Positions 55,094-64,000 of a DNA stretch of 64,000 bases are shown piece by piece; position 1 is the first letter of the stretch, and each line of letters opens with the position of its first letter. A program made the position numbers and the translations under genes. A model generated the notes under the pieces. It saw only the letters and a program-made list of their open reading frames with translations, ran no database searches and was not told the DNA's origin. This DNA comes from Entomortierella parvispora. Lineage: Eukaryota > Mortierellomycota > Mortierellomycetes > Mortierellales > Mortierellaceae. The stretch lies in NCBI GenBank assembly GCA_963573315.1, contig OY752147.1:248001-312000 (forward strand), written 5' to 3'.

Positions 55094-56744
55094 ATGTCAA
55101 TAGAACCGCAAACTTCAAAGACCGCCAAAAAGACGGAACTCAATGCATCTACGTCCTCCATCGAAAAACGAGACCACTTTCCACGAGTCTTCAAGGATCC
55201 ACCAAACGCCTTCCAATTATTGAGGACGACATACCCATCATGTGCGCCAGCTTTCTATCGTATTTTACGCCAGAAGAGTAGAATCCTAGCTTCGGATACG
55301 AGGTTCTAACATCTTTTTAACTTCATACCTTTTAGATTCGGAATTTGCACAGATACCACGCGTCGTCGCCAGCGGCGGTACCTCGAACCCCTTTCGTCTC
55401 TTCCAATTTGGTCCCTCGGGCAAGAATTGCGAATACATATTTCGAGCCGTGCTGTTCCTTACTGCTCTGCTCCGAGAGCGGGCAAAACCTCACGATATCA
55501 CGGCCAGTTTTTCAATGTCAAAGGATGGACAGGGATTCAAGGAATTGGCAGCGGATCTGGAAAAAATTGAACCAACATTAGTCGGTGTCTCTGGCCCATC
55601 ACTTTATTCCCTTTACGAACGTATTATCCACGAAAGGAGAAACCTGGATGTTTTTCTTTCCCAAGCCGTTGGTGTGGAATGGCGTGATACCGCGTTGTCC
55701 TGCTTGGCGAAGGAGCTGGTCAAGATCGACAACGAGATTAAGGCCCGCGACAATCGACAAAGAGCATCCAAAGACACGCCAGGCAATGTAGCAGATGAGG
55801 GAAAGGTGGCACTAGAAGGGAGTGTGGTGCCAGAAAGGAATGTGGCACTAGAAGGGAATGTGCCGGCTCAGGAGTCACCGGAAGTCGCGATCATCGAAAC
55901 GCCAAAAATGGAATCAACAAACGCAGTGACCACTCAACAAATCACGAAACATACACCCTCAGGAGGGGACAGCACAACCAACATAGATCAAAAGTCCTCC
56001 GCCTTACCATCAGGGGATTCTGAGTCTACTTCATCTGCCCTTGCCGGGGGAGCTGCCATTACAGTCACACCCCCTTCCTCTGGCTCTACTACGCTACATT
56101 CACTGGAATCACGACCAGCGACAATGCCTATACGGCCTGCGAACGTAGCGCATGTTGTGCCACAAGTGTCAGTAGCAGCACAGCAACTTCCAAATCAAGG
56201 ACCTCAATCGCCATCTTCATCTCGCCCCTTCTCGGCGTCCCCTTCTCCTGGCAGGACGAATGACAGAAAACGAGCAGCAGCAGCTTCAGTCGACCTCGAA
56301 ATTGTAAAGTATCTTCGGGAAGAGATTTTCGGGATCATTCGTTCAGAAATCGAGAGGGTCAACCTTCATCACAATGAGGCTAGGGCAGAAATCGTGAATA
56401 TCAATGCCCGCCAGCAAAGACTGGACCATGCACTGCGGACTGAAATCGAGAAAATCAAGGCACACCAACAAAGACTTGAAGCAGCTATTTTCGAAAGTCA
56501 AAAGGCAATTCGTTCTGTATACGACGCGAACAGTACAACAAAGGCGTATCATGATTACCAATTGGCAGCCTTGGGTCGGGACCTTCGGGACTCACTAGAT
56601 AGAATCCATGCTGTTGAAGCACGCGTCGGTATTAGATACCTCCCAATCAGTCCAGCAGTCCCGAAGGCCGCCCCACCTCAATCAACTAATGCTCCTCCTC
56701 TAGTGCATAATGTGATGGCTCCTCCGGCTCCTAATAAATCTTGA
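55094..56744 (+). CDS. orphan protein with repeat segment and C-terminal coiled coil
   Basis: Exons 55094-55277 and 55336-56744 (58-nt intron GTAGAA...TTTAG) give 530 residues. The N-terminal ~200 residues look globular: FPRVFKDPPNAFQLL, then GTSNPFRLFQFGPSGKNCEY, then ITASFSMSKDGQGFKELAAD and WRDTALSCLAKELVKID. Then a short imperfect repeat (VALEGSVVPERN, VALEGNVPAQE), a Ser/Thr/Pro-rich linker, a basic motif (NDRKRAAAA) and a coiled coil (about residues 400-465: EIERVNLHHNEARAEIVNIN, RQQRLDHALRTEIEKIKAHQ). The Pro-rich end reads APPLVHNVMAPPAPNKS. No family recognised. Probably intracellular; no signal peptide. Confidence 0.75.
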
Positions 56745-57186
56745 CCATGTTCGGAGCTCCTTTTAATTTGAGTTGTTTATGTGTATTAAGCGGAAACGGG
56801 ACGAGAAAGGGGCAGAATGGATAATCACTGAGTCAGCTTTGCTTTTGTAAAGTTGAAAATGGATCGAGCACACCATCTGGTGCAAAAGTCACATGAGTGC
56901 CCTTCAAGCAAACAGCCTTCCCCTCCGTCTCATCACTTGCCCACCTGATGCAGCCAATTTTGGTCCTGCTACAAGCATCATTCCATCGTAAGACTCTGAA
57001 TCGAAATGAAAAACGAAAGAAACGCGCTTCTCTCTCGATATGTGATTCTCGTCTCTCCATCCTTTTTTTTTGTTGTTGCTCCGGGTCCTTCCAGTTGTGT
57101 CGTGCCAAATATCCTATCTTTTGTTTTTGCCTATTTTATTATTTTTTTGATGTAAAGTCTTTCCAAAGAACAACAATCGCTCCTCC
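56745..57186. other. spacer between two convergent genes
   Basis: 442 bp of 3' flanks with T/A runs. No gene seen. Confidence 0.5.
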
Positions 57187-60133
57187 TCACAAAAAGAAAA
57201 ACATGGGTCCACGTCGCTCATCTTCCTCCTGCTTCTGTTGTTGCGGTTGCAAAGACTGGTTCTGATACGATTGGTATCCATATCCATAACCCTGCTGTTG
57301 TTGCTGTTGTTGTTGTTGTTGTTGTAATTGTTGCTGCTGCTGCATCTGCCGTTGATGTTGTTGCTGCCGTGAAGTCGCTGGCGGTACGGCTCCCTTCTTT
57401 TTCTTCTTGTCCGGGACGAAGCCATTGACGTTATCCACACAGCCATCCCTCGCTTTCTTGGACCCCGCCGATCGCGTCGTCGACTCTTTGTACGACGCTT
57501 CTGAGACGGCAGTGTGTCCGTCCGAGGACACTATCGATCCAGAATTCCCCCATCCACCCTTCCCAAAGGTTGATCCTGAGAAACCAGACTCGCTCATCAA
57601 TGGGGCCGTCGATCTCGACGGGCGATTCTCATCACGATCCTCCTCTTCCTCCTCTCCAATCGCACTATACCCGCCGTGGTATCTTTGCCCTGTTTCCAGG
57701 TCGCCCCTTCCTCCTGACGGTAGTAGGAACGAGGACTCTTCATACTGTTGCCGCCTTGCCTTTCTCTTGTTCTTTCGCTCCATCTTTCTCCGGTCTGATT
57801 CCTTGGACCGTTTTGGATCATAGACATCAATAGCTGGGAAATTATAGTCGCCAAATTCCAACTGCTTGCTGGCATCGTACAACTCCTCCATGCCATCATC
57901 ATCGTGTTCATCCACGTCCGCAAAGAACAGACTGGGCGCCCGTTCGTTATAACTACCACTCATTTGCTGGCTGTAAGAATTCGGGTTTCGGACGTATTCT
58001 GGCCGCGAGGACATCCCTCCTGGTCCCAGGTTGGTTGAGGTGGGAACGTCGTTAGAGGAGGGATTGAGAAGACTTTGAGAGCTGTCGGAAAGGCCATCCC
58101 TGCCAATCTTGTTGGCATCCGGCAACCAGTATTTGGCTGTGCCGCCTCCAGTGTAGCGCAATCCTGCCATGATACGACCAGACCGACTCATTCCTACGGT
58201 TGCCACTCCTTCTGAGGGCTCAAAGGTTCTGTATGTGAACCGAGTACCCCTGAGTGTCTCTAATGAATCCTGAATGATGTCTTTGATTCCACTGGCGTCT
58301 CGAACTGCATAATAAATGGGCATCCTGGCAGAATGGATGTCCAGTTCGGTATAATCCTTATGAGAGAATGCATACCTAATGTGAACCCAAAAAGATGGGT
58401 CAGATTCACAACAAAAGTGATAATACAACCTGCACACTATGATTGAAATCAAAGAATCAACAGCCCACTTACCAGTGTCCAACGGAAGCAAACATCATCT
58501 CGAAACAAATCAAAAAGTCCTGGATCGCCACAGCCGTTTCCGCAGAGGCTACAAGACAAAAAAACAACAACAACGGCAATGGTGTGAGCAAAACTTGAAG
58601 ACTTTAGGAATGTTGACATTTTCCCCAGGACACTGCAAGAACGACGACAACCCGGGGAAGAAAAGGAAGGGCGGGAGAAAAAGGCAAGGGTAGACTTACT
58701 GTTCCGCATGATACCTGTCGCGACCAGGACTGAAATCGCGAATCCTTGCCAAAATGAGAAGAAAATGACAGCCTTGATACACAGAAATTTCGGGATGGGC
58801 CTGTCAAACGGAGCGGGAAGTGAAATCATGCATGCAGAGTAGAAACACAAAGAGTGAGCAAAAACAAAAAAAAAAAAAATGCATGACTGGACACAACAGA
58901 CTGTGGCTCTTGCGCACAACCGCCAGTCCAACGACCGTAGTTTTCAAAAATTTTCCCTTTGTCTGCTTATCTCACCTGAACTCCTCCAGATCATCCTGGG
59001 TCGCCATGAAGAACATGCCAAGACAGTACAGACTCAGACACACGCTCAAGTTGTACACAAACGAGACCCAAAAGTAACCAGAGGTCAAGGACACAGATCC
59101 GTCATTGTAGGCCCCGTTGGATTTCAAGAGCATGGTGACTGCGGCCAGGATGGGCTTGACATAGACATATTGGAGAATACCTCTTTTGATGAACAGAAAC
59201 GTGTAAGGATCGCCCACCTAGAGTTTCACAGATAAAACGAGTATTCGTCAGTGATGCATGCTCGGATGTTCGGCAATTCCTTGAGCCCGCCGATGTTATC
59301 GAGCATGGCCGATGTTTTTGATTGTTTGTTTCCTTGACAGCTTTTTCTTTTTTTTTTTTTTTTTTTTTTTTGGCTTACATCCATCTCCTTGGACCACATG
59401 CTGACGGGCCACAGGTGTTTTGTATAAGGTCGTCCATGAAGCATCACCAACAATGACCGCTCGCCTCCAAGGTAACAGACCAAAAGACTGAAAAAGCAGT
59501 AAATGACAAAAGCCTAATTCCACGGGGAAAAAAAAAATAAGAACTGTCAGACCTGTCATCACACGGACTAGTCATCACAAGACGACTTCACAAAAGAGCA
59601 TACCTCGTAGATGTCCCTAAAGGCATCAATGTAGAAGGCGGCATTCAGCGACACCAAGGAGACCCAAGATGACAGTGCAAAGATAGGCACCCTAATGGAT
59701 CAGAAACAAAAAAGAAAAAGAAAAAGAGGCGTGAGTACGGGCTCTCGATAGGGTCCTGCACTTGCTCCACTTTCACCAGGGAAGACGGCACGGTGCTTAC
59801 ATCCACAAGATCCTCACGACAAAGCGTTGTAGCAGCTAGAGAAGACACAAGGAATGGTGACAAAAAAAAAGGATCGCGTGGTGAGTCCACAGCTTGTGGC
59901 GTGACACGCAGCGTCAAGAATTATTCAGCCTCTTCTGAGGAGAGCGGGGGAGGAGCAGGAGGAGGAAAATAAGGTCGACATACGGGTTTGCGGTAGTTCT
60001 TGAGCTGCATCCAGATGGCGACCAGCGAGATCATGGTGGCACTTATCGCAAAGAACCCAGCGGCCCAGACTGCGGTCGATGACAGCTCAGCGCCCGATCC
60101 GGCGTCATCGCCGGGCGCAGTACTGGGATCCAT
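57187..60133 (-). CDS. TMEM184 / organic solute transporter alpha (OST-alpha)-family membrane protein
   Basis: Eight exons: 60133-59984, 59835-59801, 59691-59604, 59513-59379, 59217-58976, 58800-58700, 58548-58473 and 58375-57187; 671 residues, with all phases consistent. About seven membrane segments lie in the first ~300 residues, e.g. VWAAGFFAISATMISLVAIW, AFVIYCFFSLLVCYLGGERS, VTMLLKSNGAYNDGSV, VSFVYNLSVCLSLYCLGMFF and FFSFWQGFAISVLVATGI. Family signatures YLGGERSL, FLFIKRGILQYVYVKP and HWYAFSHKDY match the DUF300 (TMEM184/OST-alpha) proteins. The last ~370 residues are soluble, with a Ser/Asp-rich part and a Gln-rich run near the end, much longer than in animals. Fungal members localise to endomembranes or vacuole; a transport role is inferred, substrate unknown. 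Confidence 0.93.
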
Positions 60134-61177
60134 GGAGGTCGGAGTCGTTTACTTTAGGTCGTTAGCAAAAGGGACAACGGCTGAAGCGCACTACTATGGC
60201 TTTCTCGTCCTGTTTTTTTATCGAGGCGAGCGGCGGGTAGGCGAGATAAGGAGAAAACGAGAGAAGTGTTGAAGTCGAGGAGTTGGAGGAAAACGAGTCG
60301 TTATTGTTGTGAGCACAGGATGCTGAATGAAATGGATATGAATGAATGAACGAATGAGTGAATGAAAGAAAGTCGATCTGCTGGTAGTAAGAGGTGGATC
60401 GGAATATGAACAGACGTGTCTAGACAACAACGGTGCAGCAGCGACTCGGAGGGGACAGAGTTGGAGTGGTTGGACCAAACGAGAGAGAAAGAGGGAGGGA
60501 GGGAGAAGAAGGGAATGAATGTCAAGTGGATGTCAAGTGGATGGATGCGATGGGGTGACGGAACAATGAGAGCGGGAAGAAGGGCTTGTTTGTGGATGTG
60601 GAAGGGGTTCTCTCTCTCTGTCTGTCTCTTTCGCTGCTGCTTCGAGGACTGTAGAGAAGACTGTCTGTTGCTGGTCTCTTTTGCAACCAGGCGGGCAGGC
60701 ACACAAGGTAACAAGGTAAGGAAAGCAATGGGTGAAGAATAGAACAGAAGAAGGGCAGCGGGCGAGTGAAACGCCAAGGGGAGAACGACAGAACGAGAGG
60801 AACGGAGACAGCGGGTGAAAGGCCAAGGGAGACGGGTGCACAGGGCAGTGGAGAGTGAGAGGAAGGCAAGGCAAGGAAGGAGGGCAGGCAGGCAAGGAGA
60901 GGAAACGACAATGAAGGGAGCAAACAACAAACAAAAGGGAGCGATGCGCAATGCACCCCAAGTGCATGCATCCCCACTTTGGACATCTTTTTTTCTTCAG
61001 TTGGTGCCAACTTGGTGGGTCTTTCTTTGGCTCATGGCTCTTGCTCGTCGCGTGACCATGCTCAGCTCGTGCGATTCGTCCGTCTCCCTGCACGTGCCGC
61101 ACTGGCTCGGCGCGCTCCCATTGGTCACTCCAGGACGCGTCCCTCTTCATTGCCAGCCCTCGCCTGTCCTCTCGTTT

Positions 61178-61205
61178 CCACAATCCACAATCCACAATCC
61201 ACAAT
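61178..61205. repeat. CCACAAT tandem repeat
   Basis: Four perfect 7-bp units. Confidence 0.9.
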
Positions 61206-61240
61206 CCGTAGGCAAAACATTCATGCACGCACTGACTGTG

Positions 61241-61270
61241 CCCTGCCCTGCCCTGCCCTGCCCTGCCCTG
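61241..61270. repeat. CCCTG tandem repeat
   Basis: Six perfect 5-bp units followed by degenerate TCCTCCCCTG copies. Confidence 0.9.
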
Positions 61271-64000
61271 TCCTCCCCTGTCCTCCCCTGCCTGTCCTTC
61301 CCAACTTCATTTCGCCACACTTGACACTTTCTTCTCTGTCGCCCTCTGGTCCAAACTACCGCGCAGCTTGCCTATGCGCACCGCGCCCTCGTCTTTTCGT
61401 CTTTGTACACAACAGCATCCCACAAAGAGACAAGTGAACACAGAGACATCAACACAGAATGACATGTCCTTGACATGAATAGGATGAGGATTGTGTGGCT
61501 AGTTGATCTTTTTTTTTACTCTTTGTCTTGTTAAAAAACGAGCCTGTCGCTTCATGAATGAACCCTTGAAAAAATCCAGCCACCCATCAGATAAGCATGA
61601 CAGTCGAAAGTCAGTGGTCCATCATCAACAATTGAAAAAGTACATGTCCATGTACAAAGAGCCCCTGCGTCCCACTATCTTTCTAGCTTCGACATCTTTT
61701 CATCTCTCTCCACCCACTGTTGTGGTTTGGTGCATGGTCCACAGAACCCTCGCAAAAAAAAAAAAAAAAAAAAAAAAATGGCGCTTTGCCACAAAATGCA
61801 TGCAAGCGTGGGCATGGACGGATTGAAAATTTTGCACCCCTCCCAGTTCTCCTCTCCTGTCCTCTCCCCCCCTCGCCGCCGCCTCTTTTTCTCTCCCACC
61901 CTTCCTCTTGCCCCCCCTCTGCCAGGAATAAATTCCTCTTTGTCCATATTTCTTTTATCAGATCAATGTGGAAAGAACAGCGTTTCAAAGACAGGGAGTC
62001 AGAAAGTCAAGACATGGGTTCAGGCCCCGGCAGGATAGAGATTCGAGACAATAAAGCCCTCATTCACTTCTTGGTAGATAGGTCTGGATTGCCTTGCCCA
62101 TGAAATAAAATAAAAGCACCCACCCACGCTTGAAAAATTCTCGGCCTTCGTTTTTTTGCCGTGCAGATTGGATCGTCCATCCCTGAAAATATCACAAAAA
62201 AAACACGCGTGTGTGTGTCACTCTTCATCCGACAGTCAACCGTGGATGTGGACATTCTCCCTCCACCTTCCCTTCCGCTTCTTGGCCGTGTTTTTATACT
62301 CTTGTTCTCGACGTTTTCTCCCGAGTCTTGCCCCATCATTGTCGTCGTTTACTTTTTGAAAAAAGGGTTGGGTTTATAAAGTAACGAAAAAAAAGGAGGA
62401 AAAAAAACTTTGATAGTTTCCAATCAAGACAAAGGATGGACGCACAACCTAGACGAAGATCCTGCCAACTGCAGTATCATCTTCTCATACAACAAGGAGC
62501 CTCTGGGTGGATAGGTCAACACGATGCACGCACAAACAAGTCAAAAAATGAGGGTTCAAGGTTTGCCCCTTTGTGGCACCGAAGCACGAGGAGGAGGATC
62601 GAGTAATTTTTTTTTTGTGGCCATTTGGGCCAGGAGGTGTGGCCAAAAAAGGGGGGGGGAAGCTGCTGGGAGGGGTAGAGAAAGGAGATGGATATCGAGA
62701 GAGAGGAAAGTGTCTATCAACGAAGGAGTGAGGGGCAATGTCGAGTGGGAGAGAAGGACAAGGTGCGGTGACTGAAGGTGATTGAAGGTGTCACGAAAGT
62801 AAGCCTCGGATGGAGGGGACACGAGGATAGGCGGGAATGGGGCAATAGGTTGATTGGTAGAAGATAAAGTAAAAGCCGTCGACTGGAGCAGTAAGCAGAT
62901 TGTTCATCCACGAGGAAGGAAAGACCATGGTCAAAGAGCATTGGGCAGGCACGATGAAGCAATCGGATATCCGAACAGCCTGAATTGTGTTGATTTTACC
63001 CCTTTGCGTACAAAAAAAAAAAAAAAAAAAAATAGACAAAGGGAGAGGCGATATGCAAAGTAAGGACAGGGATCCTCCGTGCACTCCACTCTGCTAAAAG
63101 CGGCAACATTGCTCAGTTGTCATCCACGGAACATTCATCAGCAAGGATGCAGTCCCTTGCGATAGGAACACTAAGCACTGTGCACTGTATGGCATCTGCG
63201 TGTTATTATTATTATGTGTGCGCCAAGGGCACTACGTGTCCTGCCGTGTCGGAAGGGGTGCATGAGGAAGGAGACAAGAAGTGGAAAGAAAAAGAATAAA
63301 AGAGAAAAATAGCTCGACAGACAGCAGCCCAGGAATCCGGATCGGCGTCCTGAAGTGGAGAGCGAGAGGCGAGGCAGAGAGCTTGGATCGATGTTTGAGA
63401 TGGACGGATGGGTGACCCTTTAGTTTCTGCTCTTTCTTGTTCCTGTTTCCCTGCGTCAGTCATCATGGACTGACACGTTTTATGTCTCTTTTTCTCTCTC
63501 CCTCCCTCTCTCTTTTCTTTCTCAGTTCCACCCTCTCCCATCTTTGCTAGTCCCTACCTCACTTTGTAGACCTTCATCCATTCCTCTAATTTTCAACTGT
63601 ACCACACATCCACACTCCTGCGACATCTCGCTCTACTCCTGTTGCAGAGGTAAGAGAAAGATACGCCCGCGTATGTCAGTCAGCAGCCGGAATGTGTCCA
63701 TCCATCCATCATATCCTGCGCAATCAAAGGGCCACGGGCTCCCTTTCTCTGCATCTTTTCTCCCCCTCTCCCTCTTCCTCATCATCATTTCCTTCCCCTC
63801 AGATAACTCTCTTCCTCGAGTCTCGCCCTCCATCTCATCCCTCCGTGATTTTTTTACCTTTTCTATCTCGCTCTGTCATTTTTTTTTCTCCCGCTCAATG
63901 CCGATTTTCTTTCCCTTTTCTTCAATTTCAACTCCTTGTTTGAAAAGTCGTTGACAACATCCGTTTTTCCGTTGTACGCGCGAGAGGACATTTTCACGTT

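Larger units (their letters stand above)
60134..64000. other. gene-free right end of the window
   Basis: About 3.9 kb. Contains the leader of the membrane protein gene (minus strand), simple repeats listed separately, long purine/pyrimidine-rich tracts, A runs (61756-61778, 63010-63031) and from about 63480 a CT-rich stretch that could be the leader of a plus-strand gene beyond the edge. Open frames up to 231 codons here are low complexity (Ser/Pro/Phe/Leu-rich) and I do not accept them. Confidence 0.55.

Noticed and set aside
60301..61228. Long open frames on both strands (up to 231 codons)
   Set aside because: Composition is simple-sequence driven (Ser/Pro/Phe/Leu), they overlap repeats and show no domain.

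Overview
The window is nuclear DNA from an early-diverging fungus, most likely a Mortierella-type (Mortierellomycotina) soil mould. Genes are intron-rich with GT-AG introns of about 60-970 nt, GC is moderate, spacers are short and pyrimidine-rich, and homopolymers are common in introns and untranslated regions. Crinkler-type effector genes and a degenerate WD40 gene sit beside ordinary housekeeping genes. I see no ribosomal RNA, tRNA, CRISPR array or intact transposon. Exon structures below were assembled by hand from reading frame, splice signals and protein-family conservation.

Layout. 1-5165 is an accessory block: the end of a Crinkler-type nuclease plus kinase gene, a second Crinkler gene with ubiquitin-like header and PD-(D/E)XK nuclease, and a broken WD40 gene. 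5528-18301 is core metabolism and signalling: peroxisomal E2 Pex4 (minus) divergent from a Bin3/MePCE RNA-cap methyltransferase (plus), glycogen synthase (minus), then Rac1 GTPase (plus). 19689-29659 holds a degraded small gene, a Gln/His-rich transposase-derived putative regulator, an oxaloacetate-type mitochondrial carrier with a frameshift, and a bZIP factor. 30687-42009 holds a secreted acidic protein, a CCDC6-like coiled-coil protein, two tandem F-box paralogues, a secreted ricin-B-like lectin and a secreted helical protein. 42206-46437 is RNA and ribosome biology: Cwc24/RNF113, uS4 (Rps9) and eL21 (Rpl21). 46892-60133 holds a frameshifted F-box gene, a GPI-anchored kelch-like protein, a decayed gene, an orphan coiled-coil protein and a TMEM184/OST-alpha-like membrane protein. 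60134-64000 has no gene I can support.

The most unusual part is the first 5 kb, where two related effector-type nuclease genes, one carrying a kinase, lie next to a decayed WD40 gene. Other points of note are a 17-nt Rac1 micro-exon that encodes most of the P-loop, an 11-nt last exon in Rpl21, a Rps9 start codon that appears to be split by an intron, and single-base frameshifts in two otherwise well-conserved genes.
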